DNA of 64,000 nt from 2-02-FULL-55-14 sp964534125 (GTDB lineage: Bacteria > Bacteroidota > Ignavibacteria > UBA10030): NCBI GenBank assembly GCA_964534125.1, contig CAZHOJ010000002.1, positions 310,001 through 374,000 of the forward strand, read 5' to 3'. Position 1 is the first letter of the stretch. Each line of letters opens with the position of its first letter. The notes beneath the pieces were generated by a model. That model was not told where the DNA came from, searched no databases, and was given only the letters and a program-made list of their open reading frames with translations. Shown piece by piece: positions 17,061 to 26,360 of the stretch. The position numbers were made by a program, and so were the translations under genes.

Positions 17061-18785
17061 TTAGTTCGACGGATCGTCAGACGGCAGTGGTGTTGTGACG
17101 ACGTCCTTCATCGTCATCGGTGTGAGCTTGTGCGATGCCACGTAGTCGTCGACGAGCTTCTGTTCCTTCCCGTGCAGGTATTCGAGCGCGGAGAGGACGA
17201 TCTTCTTGCCCTCTTTATCGAACTCGATGACCCTGAGGTTGAGGTCCTCACCGGGCGTGAACGATTCGGCGATGTTCTTCACAGGCGTCTGCGACAGCTG
17301 AGAGACCGGGACGAACCCATCGACACCGAGCGGAAGCTCGACGATGACGCCCTTCTCGATGATGCGCACGATCTTCGCCTCGACCTCCGTCCCCACCTTG
17401 TACGCGTTCTCGAAGCTGTCCCATGGATTGCTGTGCAGCTGCTTATGGCCGAGCGAAATCCGTCGCTGCTCGACGTCGATGCTCAGGATGACCACATCCA
17501 GCTTGTCCCCCTTCTTCACGACCTCACCGGGGTGACGGATCTTCTTCGTCCATGACAGATCGGAGATGTGGACGAGGCCGTCGACGCCTTCCTCCAGCTC
17601 AACAAAGACGCCGAAGTTCGTCAGATTGCGGACCGTGCCCTGATGCTGCGAGTTGATGGGATACTTCTGCATGAGGGTCGTCCACGGGTCCGGCTCGAGC
17701 TGCTTCATGCCGAGCGATATCTTCTTCCCGTCCTTGTCGAGCGACAGGATGATGGCATCGATCATCTGACCCATCGAGACGACCTGTGACGGATGCTTGA
17801 TATGCTGTGTCCAGCTCATCTCGGAGATGTGGATAAGCCCTTCGATCCCCTTCTCGATCTCGACGAACGCACCGTAGTCGGTAAGGGAAACGACCTTGCC
17901 GGTGATCTTCGTGCCGACCGGATACTTCGTCTCGATGTTCTCCCACGGATGCGGCTGGAGCTGCTTCATGCCGAGAGAAATGCGCTTCCGTTCCGGGTCG
18001 TAGTCCAGGACCACCACGTTGACCGTCTGGTCGAGCTTGACCACCTCGGAAGGATGGTTGACCCGGCCCCACGACAGGTCGGTGATGTGGACGAGACCGT
18101 CGACGCCGCCAAGATCGACGAAGACGCCGAAGTCTGTGATCGCCTTTGCATGGCCCTCGAGGATCTGGCCCTTCTCGAGCTTCTCGAGGATGGCCTTCCG
18201 CTGCGTGGCCAGCTCCTCTTCCACGAGGATCTTGTGACTCACCACGACATTCTCAGACGGGTGATTGACCTTCACGACCCTGAAGTCCATCTCTTCGCCG
18301 ACATACTTGTCGAAGTCGCGGACCGGGCGGATGTCGATCTGCGATCCGGGGAGGAATGCATCGAGGCCGAACAGATCGACCACCATGCCCCCTTTTGTGC
18401 GGCGCACGCAGCGTCCGCGGACCACTTCGCCCGTGTCGAAAGACCTGACGACGCGCTCCCAGATGCGCATGAAATCGGCCCTTTTTCGGGAGAGGACCAG
18501 CCTGCCGTCCTTGTCCTCGACGCTCTCGAGGAACACTTCGACCTCTTCTCCGATCTTCAGGTCCTGCAGTTTTGTGAATTCCTCGACCCGGATGGACCCT
18601 TCTGACTTGAATCCGATATCGACGGTCACGAAATCATCGCTGATATGGACGACGCGCCCCTTGACGATCTCTCCGGCGCTGATCGAGCCCATGCTGCCCT
18701 CGTACATCTTCTGGAGCTCGAGATACTCCTGCTCGGAATACCCGCGATCTTCGTAACCCTGTGTTTTGCTCTTCCCGTCTGACAT
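17061..18785 (-). CDS. rpsA: 30S ribosomal protein S1
   Basis: A 574-residue RNA-binding protein of the small subunit that helps load mRNA lacking strong Shine-Dalgarno sites. Six S1 repeats are visible, the better conserved ones with the motif pattern YGAFVEIEKGIEGLIHISE, FGVFVDLGGVDGLVHITD and GVFVELEEGVDGLVHISD and tails such as KRISLGMKQL. The N-terminal YSEQEYLELQKMY leader is FCB-like. GGAGG lies 9 bases before the ATG. It is downstream of cmk and ispH, a widely conserved order. Confidence 0.97.
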   Translation of the reverse strand: MSDGKSKTQGYEDRGYSEQEYLELQKMYEGSMGSISAGEIVKGRVVHISDDFVTVDIGFKSEGSIRVEEFTKLQDLKIGEEVEVFLESVEDKDGRLVLSRKRADFMRIWERVVRSFDTGEVVRGRCVRRTKGGMVVDLFGLDAFLPGSQIDIRPVRDFDKYVGEEMDFRVVKVNHPSENVVVSHKILVEEELATQRKAILEKLEKGQILEGHAKAITDFGVFVDLGGVDGLVHITDLSWGRVNHPSEVVKLDQTVNVVVLDYDPERKRISLGMKQLQPHPWENIETKYPVGTKITGKVVSLTDYGAFVEIEKGIEGLIHISEMSWTQHIKHPSQVVSMGQMIDAIILSLDKDGKKISLGMKQLEPDPWTTLMQKYPINSQHQGTVRNLTNFGVFVELEEGVDGLVHISDLSWTKKIRHPGEVVKKGDKLDVVILSIDVEQRRISLGHKQLHSNPWDSFENAYKVGTEVEAKIVRIIEKGVIVELPLGVDGFVPVSQLSQTPVKNIAESFTPGEDLNLRVIEFDKEGKKIVLSALEYLHGKEQKLVDDYVASHKLTPMTMKDVVTTPLPSDDPSN

Positions 18786-18919
18786 ACAACTACCTCCGCC
18801 GACCGGTCACCCGGCCGTACCGTGTACATCCCGCCGCCTGCTTCCCGCCCGTCATCACGACCGGATGCGCGCCGACAAGGACATACTGATATGATTGATG
18901 GTGATGGAACATGATTGAA

Positions 18920-19825
18920 TTAGGATGACGGTATAGGAACTTTCTTTCTGGTCTCCATAGCTTCGACGCTGCGCTTCACGTCGTCCATAAGCCATTGTGG
19001 AGTGGATGTCGCCCCGGTGACCCCAACGGTCTTCGCGTCTGCGAACCAGTCAGGATCAAGGTCTCCAGGCTTTTCGATGAAATGGATCCGCTCGTTCTCA
19101 GAACGGGCGATCCCGAACAATACCTTGCCGTTCGAGCTTTGTTTCCCTGCGACAAAAATGATGACATCATTCGCTCTCGCGAACTCCCGTATCTTCTGGT
19201 CCCGCCCGGACACCTGGCCGCAGATGGTATCCTTTGCGTGGAACTCGACAGCTTCCTCCTCGATGCTTCCAACCACGAGGTCCGCGATCTTCGACCTCAG
19301 ATCGTCGCGGATGGCATAGAACGTCGGCTTGTCCATGGTGGTCTGTGAGAACAGCACCGTCTTGCGGTCCAAAGTCACGCGCGACGTCTCCTCCACGGAG
19401 TGTATCACGACTGCCTCACCGTTCGTCTGGCCCACCAGGCCGACGACCTCGGCATGCGACGCTTTCCCGAAGATCACGACCTGATATCCATCGAGGTAGA
19501 ACTTCCGGATGCGTTCCTGAACTTTTGTCACGACCGGGCAGGTCGCGTCGATGATGGTGATCCCCAACGCAGCCGCCTGTTTGTAGGTTTCCGGCGGCTC
19601 TCCGTGGGCCCGGATGAGGACTGTCTTTCCCTTCACGGATTCGAGATCCTTGCCGGAGATGGTCTTCAGACCCTTACCGGCAAGACGCTCGATCTCCATC
19701 GGATTATGGATGATGTCGCCAAGGGAATAGAGCTCTGAGCCCTCGCGCATCTCCTGCTCGGCGATATCGATCGTGCGAACGACACCCCAGCAGAATCCGG
19801 AGAATGTGTCGACCGTGACTTTCAT
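18920..19825 (-). CDS. ispH: 4-hydroxy-3-methylbut-2-enyl diphosphate reductase
   Basis: The last step of the MEP isoprenoid pathway: reduces HMBPP to IPP and DMAPP using a 4Fe-4S cluster. The 301 residues keep the three cluster cysteines: C12 (SGFCWGV), C96 (DATCPVV) and C202 (DTICGQVSGRD). They also keep the substrate loop VTGATSTPQWL and the HGEPPET and KASHAEVVG motifs. The start overlaps the cmk stop in ATGA. A 134-base gap before rpsA leaves room for a separate rpsA promoter, which I could not identify. Confidence 0.97.
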   Translation of the reverse strand: MKVTVDTFSGFCWGVVRTIDIAEQEMREGSELYSLGDIIHNPMEIERLAGKGLKTISGKDLESVKGKTVLIRAHGEPPETYKQAAALGITIIDATCPVVTKVQERIRKFYLDGYQVVIFGKASHAEVVGLVGQTNGEAVVIHSVEETSRVTLDRKTVLFSQTTMDKPTFYAIRDDLRSKIADLVVGSIEEEAVEFHAKDTICGQVSGRDQKIREFARANDVIIFVAGKQSSNGKVLFGIARSENERIHFIEKPGDLDPDWFADAKTVGVTGATSTPQWLMDDVKRSVEAMETRKKVPIPSS

Positions 19826-20502
19826 ACAGTGTGCTGTTCCCGTTGCTGTATGTACTGAAGGATGCGCTCCACCTGCTCCTCTATCGACAGCTTTGTCGTA
19901 TCGATCACGATCGCATCATCAGCCTGCCGAAGAGGGCTCGATGCCCGCGTTGAATCCTTTTCGTCCCGGGCCCGGATATCATGAAGCAGTTCATCTTCGC
20001 TCACGATCGTCCCGGACCGTTCAAGCTCTTTCATTCTGCGGCGGGCACGCTCCCGGTCGTCTGCAACCAGGAAGAACTTGAAATCAGCTTCCGGCAGAAC
20101 GACCGTTCCGATATCGCGTCCTTCCAGCACGACCCCTCCGTGCTGTGAGATACGGCGTTGCTCGCGGACCATCACTTCGCGGACCCCGGGATAGCTGCTG
20201 ACCAGGCTGACATGTCGTGTGACATTCCGCCTTCTGATCGCAGCCGTCACTTCGACCCCGTCGAGAAACACGCGATTTCCATCTGCATCAGGCTCGAGCC
20301 TGAGCGTGGTCTCACGGCTGACCTGTTCCACCGCTTGCCGGTCCTCCACCCGCACCCCCGCTTCGATCACCTTCAGCGTGACTGCGCGGTACATCGCACC
20401 TGTGTCGATGTGCAGGTACCCCAGACGTTTCGCACACAGGCGTGCTGTCGTGCTCTTTCCAGAGGCAGCGGGACCGTCGATCGCTATGATATATCTATTC
20501 AT
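19822..20502 (-). CDS. cmk: Cytidylate kinase
   Basis: Phosphorylates CMP and dCMP. The 226-residue product starts MNRYIIAIDGPAASGKSTTAR with the P-loop, then HIDTGAMYRAVTL (CMP site), and a long LVEGRDIG-type segment VVLEGRDIGTVVLPEADFKFFL. I chose the ATG at 20502, preceded by GGAAG. A further 24 codons of open frame run upstream into the promoter and are not conserved. It leads cmk-ispH-rpsA. Confidence 0.96.
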   Translation of the reverse strand: MNRYIIAIDGPAASGKSTTARLCAKRLGYLHIDTGAMYRAVTLKVIEAGVRVEDRQAVEQVSRETTLRLEPDADGNRVFLDGVEVTAAIRRRNVTRHVSLVSSYPGVREVMVREQRRISQHGGVVLEGRDIGTVVLPEADFKFFLVADDRERARRRMKELERSGTIVSEDELLHDIRARDEKDSTRASSPLRQADDAIVIDTTKLSIEEQVERILQYIQQREQHTV

Positions 20503-20523
20503 TTCTTCCAGAATCGACGGATT

Positions 20524-20552
20524 TTGAATATAGGCAAATAGTTGTCCATCTT
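20524..20552 (+). promoter_or_regulatory. Possible promoter for the trmH-like gene
   Basis: TTGAAT (20524-20529), 17 bases, CATCTT (20547-20552). It has the same geometry as the other promoters here but with one mismatch in the -10 (C for T). It overlaps the cmk promoter on the opposite strand, so the two could compete. Confidence 0.3.
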
Positions 20553-20555
20553 CAA
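20527..20555 (-). promoter_or_regulatory. Promoter for cmk-ispH-rpsA
   Basis: TTGAAG (20555-20550), 17-base spacer, TATATT (20532-20527), giving a leader of about 18 bases before cmk. It fits both sigma-70 and the Bacteroidota TTG-N20-TAnnTT pattern found at other sites in this window. Confidence 0.5.
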
Positions 20556-20591
20556 TCATGGGAATGTGGTGCACATACGGGGAAATCCTCC

Positions 20592-21122
20592 ATGCGTAAG
20601 CTCACCACTGAGGAGCTCACTCTCAGGCGGCTCCTACCTGACGGAATCATGGACTCCAAACGCCTTCCTGTGGTTGCAGTGCTTGAGGATGTCCGGAGCC
20701 TCTACAACGTCGGGGCCATTTTCCGAACGGCCGATGCAGCCCTCCTCCGGAAGCTCATTCTCACAGGCTACACGCCGAAACCGCCCCGGAAGGAGATCGA
20801 AAAGACGGCCCTCGGCGCAACCCGGACAGTCCCCTGGGAATCAGCTCCTTCCGCGCCCCACGTGCTTCGGGGCTTGCGGGATAAAGGATACACTATCTGC
20901 GCTCTCGAAACGACCGACGCTTCTGTCAGCCTGTATTCCATCGGCCAGATCCACCAGCCGCTCGCCCTCGTCTTCGGGAACGAGATCACAGGCATCGGCC
21001 AGGAAACACTCTCCCTCTGTCATCATGCATGGGAGATCCCCATGTTCGGCACTAAGCATTCCCTCAATGTCTCTGTGGCTTTCGGCGTGGCAGTGTACGA
21101 GATCTCCCGAAGGATCCGGTGA
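20592..21122 (+). CDS. TrmH/SpoU-family RNA 2'-O-methyltransferase
   Basis: A 176-residue SPOUT methyltransferase for tRNA or rRNA ribose. The three family motifs are present: motif 1 VLEDVRSLYNVGAIFRTADA (Asn and Arg catalytic region), motif 2 LALVFGNEITGIGQE, and motif 3 MFGTKHSLNVSVAFGVAVYE, which forms the knotted SAM site. There is no N-terminal substrate-binding extension, so the target nucleotide cannot be assigned; TrmL- and TrmH-like roles are both possible. One of only two plus-strand genes, it is divergent from cmk and converges on the AlbA_2 gene with 3 bases between stops. Confidence 0.92.
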   Translation: MRKLTTEELTLRRLLPDGIMDSKRLPVVAVLEDVRSLYNVGAIFRTADAALLRKLILTGYTPKPPRKEIEKTALGATRTVPWESAPSAPHVLRGLRDKGYTICALETTDASVSLYSIGQIHQPLALVFGNEITGIGQETLSLCHHAWEIPMFGTKHSLNVSVAFGVAVYEISRRIR

Positions 21123-21125
21123 GAC

Positions 21126-21779
21126 TCAGAGGTCATACGCTTTCGTGAAGTAATCCTCTTTGTCGTGCGTGTGAACCCGCAGAACCCCAGCCCGCACCAG
21201 CTGAATAAGGCTTCTTGACGCCCGCCTCGCCGAAATGTTGATCAGGTCAGCGTATTGCTTCACCGTGATACGCTCCTGCGCCTCAAGGTAGTCGAAGAGC
21301 CGCCTCTCTGCATCCCCGATGGATATGCGCACCGGTGGTGCGTCCGGCTGCTCTGCACGCAGAATGCGCACGACCTCTTTGCTGGCCGCGACCGTCTTGT
21401 CGTTGACGCGGATGTATACCTTTGTCTCCCCCTCTTCGCTCTCGTCGTGTACAAGCTCATGGGGTTTGAGCTCGCTCTCGTCGACCGTCACTACAATGAC
21501 GTCCATCTTTTTGTAGGGTACGATATCGATGTCAATGTCGACGGGCGGGTCCGCATAGTATTCAGCCGCGGTTCGGATCATCTCGATCTCCTCTTTCTCA
21601 CTTCCCACGCCGACGATGGACTTGTCGTCATCCACACCGAACAGGACCGTCCCTCCCTTTGTGTTCGCGAATCCGATGAGCGTTCTCGCGATCTTCAAGG
21701 GTGAGGACACCTTCCTCTTGAATTCGAGCGTGAATCCTTCGTTGTCCTCAAGAAGCCTGTCGATATCTCTGTAGGTCAT
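21126..21779 (-). CDS. AlbA_2 (Schlafen-type) domain protein with C-terminal helix-turn-helix
   Basis: A 217-residue protein. Residues 8-115 form an AlbA_2/divergent AAA-4-like domain: ESE-type LEDNEGFTLEFKRKV, FANTKGGTVLFGVDDD (the NTxGG signature) and VYIRVNDKTVAASKE. Residues 145-217 look like a winged helix (ITVKQYADLINISARRASRSLIQLVRAGVL). The domain is usually linked to nucleic-acid binding and often to transcription control. The start overlaps the mtgA stop in ATGA. No target is evident, so calling it a regulator is inference. Confidence 0.85.
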   Translation of the reverse strand: MTYRDIDRLLEDNEGFTLEFKRKVSSPLKIARTLIGFANTKGGTVLFGVDDDKSIVGVGSEKEEIEMIRTAAEYYADPPVDIDIDIVPYKKMDVIVVTVDESELKPHELVHDESEEGETKVYIRVNDKTVAASKEVVRILRAEQPDAPPVRISIGDAERRLFDYLEAQERITVKQYADLINISARRASRSLIQLVRAGVLRVHTHDKEDYFTKAYDL

Positions 21780-22648
21780 GGTCCTGCCATCTTTGTTGAA
21801 TCAGGGAGCGGGCGATCTGTAGAATCAGGGATCGGCACGCTCATCGAATCCGGCGGTACAGCGGACATCGCCGCAGTCAATGAGTCCTCTTGCACCTCCT
21901 CGATGCCAATGCGACGAATGGTCCGCGCGATACGTTGTCCGAGGTATGGCGTGATCCCGTCCGGTGAATACCGTGTCGGCGATGGGATGATCGATGCGAG
22001 GAATGCCGCCTGCCAGGGGGTCAGCGAATCCAGGGGAACATCGAAATGGTAGCGTGCTGCGGCAGCTGCTCCGTAGACGCCCGGGCCCCATTCGATCTCA
22101 TTCAGGTACAACTCGAGGATCCGTCGCTTGCCCAGGGCCTGTTCCGCAACGATGGTGAGGATCGACTCGTGAAGCTTTCGAAACGGATCGCGCGAGGATG
22201 ACAGGAAGAGGTTCTTCACCAACTGTTGCGTGATGGTGCTCGCGCCCCGCAGATCCCTGCCCTCCGTCATGGCCTCCGTTATGGACTGCTTGATCTCGAA
22301 CGTATCGAAGCCCGAATGCTGCCAGAACATCGCATCCTCAGAAACGAGGACCGCCCGGACGAGCACCTTCGGGATCCTGCTGTAGGGCGTCCAGGTCTTT
22401 CGTATCCGCGGCCGCTTGATGCCGGCCTCCTCCTGCCGCTCGAGGTCGCCCCTCTGGAACGCGGTACGATCCGGATGTTCGGTCCTGAAACTCAGGAGAG
22501 TGCCGAACGGCAGCAGTGCGATATCCAACGCGAACAGAAAGAACAGAACGAGGACGACGCTCCACCACGGATGCCTTCTGAACCACCACCGGTGCCGTTC
22601 CTCCGGAGAAGGTCCGGGAACGGGATCGTCCATCACGTCGTCGAGCAT
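21776..22648 (-). CDS. mtgA: Monofunctional peptidoglycan glycosyltransferase (GT51)
   Basis: Polymerises lipid II into glycan strands without a transpeptidase domain. The 290 residues have one N-terminal membrane helix (WWSVVLVLFFLFALDIALLPF), the catalytic Glu in VSEDAMFWQHSGFD, the GASTITQQLVKNLFLS motif, the second Glu region KRRILELYLNEIEWGPGVYG and AAFLASIIPSPTRYSP. The ATG at 22648 overlaps ruvX by 16 bases; a second ATG at 22633 would overlap it in TGATG. The proline-rich C-terminal tail is variable. Confidence 0.95.
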   Translation of the reverse strand: MLDDVMDDPVPGPSPEERHRWWFRRHPWWSVVLVLFFLFALDIALLPFGTLLSFRTEHPDRTAFQRGDLERQEEAGIKRPRIRKTWTPYSRIPKVLVRAVLVSEDAMFWQHSGFDTFEIKQSITEAMTEGRDLRGASTITQQLVKNLFLSSSRDPFRKLHESILTIVAEQALGKRRILELYLNEIEWGPGVYGAAAAARYHFDVPLDSLTPWQAAFLASIIPSPTRYSPDGITPYLGQRIARTIRRIGIEEVQEDSLTAAMSAVPPDSMSVPIPDSTDRPLPDSTKMAGP

Positions 22649-23091
22649 GATCGGGAGTGTTTCGTCGAATCCAGAAAGCTTTGGAGCAGGACCGCCGCTG
22701 CCATAGCATCCACGCGGCCAGTCTTGTCTGACCGTCGGCTTTTCTTTGACTCAAGGGACCTGAGCGTTTGCTGCGCCATCGTGGTCGTGAAGCGTTCATC
22801 CCACTCGATGAATTCCACCCCCTGGAGCTCCCGCTTGAGCGTGGCCATGAACTGTTCAACTTCCTGTGCTTTCGGCCCCCGCTCGCCCTTCAGGGTCAGC
22901 GGCATCCCCATGATGATTGTCGTTATCTGCCGCTCGTCGACGAGCGCGCGTAATTTCCTGCGCCCCTCTTCGGACCGCGGAACCATGCCCCATGGGTGCG
23001 CGGCGATGCCCAGTGGGTCGCTCACAGCGACGCCGATGCGTTTTTCGCCATAGTCCAGACCCAGAATGCGCACGAGCGGGGCTTCCTTCAT
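22633..23091 (-). CDS. ruvX: RuvX/YqgF-family pre-16S rRNA nuclease
   Basis: A 152-residue RNase H-like nuclease (also called Holliday junction resolvase-like) implicated in 16S rRNA 5' maturation. It has the metal-site Asp in LGLDYGEKRIGVAVSD, IIMGMPLTLKGERGPKAQ, the Glu in WDERFTTTMAQ, and the C-terminal Asp in KTGRVDAMAAAVLLQSFL. It overlaps the RelA/SpoT gene in ATGA and mtgA by 16 bases. Length and motif order are normal. Confidence 0.94.
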   Translation of the reverse strand: MKEAPLVRILGLDYGEKRIGVAVSDPLGIAAHPWGMVPRSEEGRRKLRALVDERQITTIIMGMPLTLKGERGPKAQEVEQFMATLKRELQGVEFIEWDERFTTTMAQQTLRSLESKKSRRSDKTGRVDAMAAAVLLQSFLDSTKHSRSCSTT

Positions 23092-25274
23092 CCCAGGAAC
23101 CGTTCCACATCAAGGATGCCCTGGATGGCCCTCAGCTTCTCGACGATCCGTTCGAGGTGCTGCGTATCCTTCACGAACAGTATGATCTGGCCGTCGAAGA
23201 GCGATCCCCGGGAGTTCATGTTGACGCTTCTGATGTTCGTGTTGTGGTATGTCGAAATGGCATGCGTCACATCGCTCAGCAAACCCGGCCTGTCCTCCCC
23301 CGATACTCGGATCGCCACGATGAACTCTCCCGTCACGCTGGTCGGCCATGCCACATCAACGACCCTCTGGCTCTCGACGAGCCGGAGTGAGATGATGTTC
23401 TTGCAGTCCTTACGGTGGATCTTGATGCCTTCCCCCGTTGTGATGAAACCGACGATATCGTCTCCCGGGATAGGATTGCAGCACTTTGCGTACTGGTGCA
23501 GGAGCGTCTCATCCGTGCCGAACACATTGATGCCGCTTGCGATCTCGCGCGCGCTCTTAATGAACTTGTTGAACAGCGTCTTCGTTTCTTCGGGAGAGTC
23601 CTTCGCTTCACTCCGGGCAGGCTTCGATCCGGTTTCCATCTGATCGATGAGGGCATCCACATCCACACGCTCTTCCTCGATCGCCACATAGAGATGCCGG
23701 AGATTCTCGAACTTCATCGCGTGCGCAATCTTCAGGAGCTCGTCGTCGTTGAACGTCAGTTTTGATTTCCGCAGCTTCCGGTCGAAGATCTCCTTCCCGC
23801 GCTCGGACTTCTTCCGAACGTCCTCACGCACCCACTTGCGCACCGCCGTCTTCGCCTTGTGCGTAACGACGAACTGTTCCCAGTCCTTATTGGGATTCTG
23901 GTTCTTCGATGTGATGATCTCCACCTGGTCACCGCTGCGGAGTTTCGTATTCAAAGGAACGATACGTCCATTGACCTTTGCTCCGATGCAGTGCGACCCG
24001 ACATTCGAGTGGATCTCATAGGCAAAATCGACGGGTGTTGCATCGCGGGGAAGGATCTTGAGATCACCCCGTGGCGTGAACACATAGATCTCGTCCTGAT
24101 ACAGGTTCAGCTTGAAGCTCTCGATGAGCTCCCCCGGGCTCTCGTCTGACCGGTGCTCGAAGATCTCGCGCACCCAGTTCGTCCAGCTCTCGAGCTCCTT
24201 GTCGAACACACCCTTCCCTTCCTTGTAGATCCAGTGTGCCGCGACCCCTTTTTCTGCGATCTCGTGCATCCCCTTCGTCCTTATCTGCACCTCCACAAGC
24301 CTGCCATCCGGACCGACGACCGTCGTGTGGATGGAACGGTAGCCGTTCTTCTTCGGGACGGAAATGTAGTCCTTGAAGCGTTCCGGGATGGGCTTGTAGA
24401 GTTCCGAGACGACCCCATACACGAGGTAACAATCGTTGCTCTCCTCCGCATTCAGGACGATCCGCACGGCGAACAGGTCGTAGATCTCGCCAAGGGGCTT
24501 CGAGCGTCGGCGCATCTTGTTGAAGATGGAGAAGATATGTTTCGGACGACCCTCGGCGACAAAGTCGATACCGAGATCCTGTAGTCTCTTCTTGACGGGG
24601 GCGACGAACTTGCCGATATACTGCTCCCGTTCCTTTCGTGTTGCGCGAAGCTGGCGCGTGATCTGTTCGTACTCTTTCGGGAACAGGTATTTGAAGGAGA
24701 GGTCTTCGAGCTCCCACTTGATCTTCGCAAGCCCGAAGCGGTGCGCGAAGGGCGCATAGATATCGAGGGTCTCCCGCGCCATGCGCTCCTGCTTGTCCGG
24801 CGAGAGGTACTCCAGCGTCCGCATGTTATGGAGACGGTCAGCGAACTTGATGAGCATGACCCTGATGTCGTTGACCATCGACAACAACAGCTTGCGATAG
24901 TTCTCTGCCTGGGAGACCTCGTGGCTCTCGAAGATATCCGTGATCTTCGTCGCCCCATCGACGATGTCCGCGATCGTTTCCCCGAACTCCTCCTTGATGT
25001 CCTTGAGCTCGAATCGGGTATCCTCCACGACGTCATGCAGGAGCGACGCAGCGACAGAAACATCATCGAGCGCGATCTCCTTCGCGACGACCATCGCCAC
25101 CTGGAACGGGTGAAGGAAATACGGTTCTCCGGATGCGCGAAGGTCATGCTTATGCGCTTCAACGGCCATGAGGAAGGCACGACGGATCAGGTCCTCGTCG
25201 ACGATCCGCAGGTGTTTGCGGCAGGCAGCAAGGAGCAGATCGAGCTTGCGCTGATATTGAGTGTTGAGAGTCAT
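23088..25274 (-). CDS. Bifunctional (p)ppGpp synthetase/hydrolase (RelA/SpoT)
   Basis: A 728-residue long Rel enzyme that makes and degrades the alarmone (p)ppGpp. The hydrolase HD domain (about 40-190) is intact, with H80-D81 in LLHDVVEDT and FADRLHNMRTL. The synthetase domain (about 230-350) has EIYDLFAVRIVL, GYRSIHTTVVGPDGR and VEVQIRT. Then come a TGS domain (about 400-460, YVFTPRGDLKILPRDATPVDFAYEIHS), a helical/zinc-finger region with CCNPIPGDDIVGF, and a C-terminal ACT domain (about 650-728). Both activities look possible. It overlaps ruvX by 4 bases and follows the exported repeat protein by 27 bases. Confidence 0.96.
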   Translation of the reverse strand: MTLNTQYQRKLDLLLAACRKHLRIVDEDLIRRAFLMAVEAHKHDLRASGEPYFLHPFQVAMVVAKEIALDDVSVAASLLHDVVEDTRFELKDIKEEFGETIADIVDGATKITDIFESHEVSQAENYRKLLLSMVNDIRVMLIKFADRLHNMRTLEYLSPDKQERMARETLDIYAPFAHRFGLAKIKWELEDLSFKYLFPKEYEQITRQLRATRKEREQYIGKFVAPVKKRLQDLGIDFVAEGRPKHIFSIFNKMRRRSKPLGEIYDLFAVRIVLNAEESNDCYLVYGVVSELYKPIPERFKDYISVPKKNGYRSIHTTVVGPDGRLVEVQIRTKGMHEIAEKGVAAHWIYKEGKGVFDKELESWTNWVREIFEHRSDESPGELIESFKLNLYQDEIYVFTPRGDLKILPRDATPVDFAYEIHSNVGSHCIGAKVNGRIVPLNTKLRSGDQVEIITSKNQNPNKDWEQFVVTHKAKTAVRKWVREDVRKKSERGKEIFDRKLRKSKLTFNDDELLKIAHAMKFENLRHLYVAIEEERVDVDALIDQMETGSKPARSEAKDSPEETKTLFNKFIKSAREIASGINVFGTDETLLHQYAKCCNPIPGDDIVGFITTGEGIKIHRKDCKNIISLRLVESQRVVDVAWPTSVTGEFIVAIRVSGEDRPGLLSDVTHAISTYHNTNIRSVNMNSRGSLFDGQIILFVKDTQHLERIVEKLRAIQGILDVERFLG

Positions 25275-25301
25275 CGGGTCGTCATGCTGCGCATGTGGGA
25301 C

Positions 25302-26360
25302 TCATCTGGAGACCGCCGGATCTCTCCCGGATCCGAGCGGCCATTCGCGCTGAAGACGGGCGGATCGCTCCAACAGGCCTTCCCTTCTTCCTGACAACAC
25401 GGTCCTGTCAAGGCGCCGTTCCATCGCTCCGAGGAGGGCCACGTGCTCCCGGACACGAGCCGAATCCTGGAGGCGGCCGAGAAGCTCTGCAGTCCGAACA
25501 CCTGCTTCGAAGGCTCCCCAGGCGGTGGCTCCTCCGTCCCGGCCATACGATCGGCCGACAGCCTCCCATGCCCGGATGGCACCATCCAGGTCCCCATCCT
25601 TTTCGAGGACAGCGGCATAGCTGCGGAGAAGAGCTCTGTTCCCCGGATAGTCAGCCAGGCCTCGTTCGACCCAGTACCTGGCCTCTGCGATCTTGCCCGC
25701 ATCCCGAAGGATCCATCCAAGACTGTTGATCGCAGCGTATCGCTGATACATGCCCGATTGAGCACATGCACGCAGGAGCTCCATTCCTTCCTCCCTGCTA
25801 TCCGTCACGAACGGAAGCCACATAATGACCTCGACCCGACGGGACTTCCAGTAGTAATAACTGCCGACCGCAAGTCCCGCATCGGCCATCGTCGAATCTG
25901 CTTCAAGGATCTGCTCACCGAGTGATGCCGCATCGAGTGCATACCGCAGGGCTTTGAACCACGCGCCTGCATGTGCGGCTTCCAGCGACATGATGCCCCG
26001 AGAGCTTGCAAGAAAGGAAAGTGCTCCCCTGCCCAATGCATCATCGGTCCGGTATGACTCAGCCCGCTGCTCTGCCTGTTCATGGAGCGCCTCAAGATGG
26101 GCCACATCTGTCCCGGCAAGACCATCCTCCGCTTCGAGGTGAAGCACGGCCGCTCTCATGACGGGACCTGCGGGATGTGCAGGATACGTTTCAGATAGCA
26201 GGACGAAGATACTGTCAGCCGCAGCAAACTCCTCCCTCATGATCACATCAATACCGGATCGCAGGAGGTCATCAAGACCGTTCTCCATGTACGCTGAGGA
26301 GTCTCGCACCTGTGCCGAGACCGGGAACGCAAGGATCAACGCCAGGAGGGTTTGCCTCAT
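25302..26360 (-). CDS. Exported helical-repeat (TPR-like) protein
   Basis: A 352-residue protein with a short signal peptide (LLALILAFPVSAQ). The remainder is alpha-helical, with degenerate TPR-like pairs such as MYQRYAAINSLGWILRDAGKIAEARYWVERGLADYPG and LLRSYAAVLEKDGDLDGAIRAWEAV around residues 225-290. I do not recognise a specific family. The segment GSYYYWKSRRVEVIMWLPFVTDSREEGMELL is reminiscent of tetratricopeptide proteins in Bacteroidota lipoprotein loci, but no function follows from that. It overlaps the upp stop in ATGA. Confidence 0.8.
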   Translation of the reverse strand: MRQTLLALILAFPVSAQVRDSSAYMENGLDDLLRSGIDVIMREEFAAADSIFVLLSETYPAHPAGPVMRAAVLHLEAEDGLAGTDVAHLEALHEQAEQRAESYRTDDALGRGALSFLASSRGIMSLEAAHAGAWFKALRYALDAASLGEQILEADSTMADAGLAVGSYYYWKSRRVEVIMWLPFVTDSREEGMELLRACAQSGMYQRYAAINSLGWILRDAGKIAEARYWVERGLADYPGNRALLRSYAAVLEKDGDLDGAIRAWEAVGRSYGRDGGATAWGAFEAGVRTAELLGRLQDSARVREHVALLGAMERRLDRTVLSGRREGLLERSARLQREWPLGSGRDPAVSR

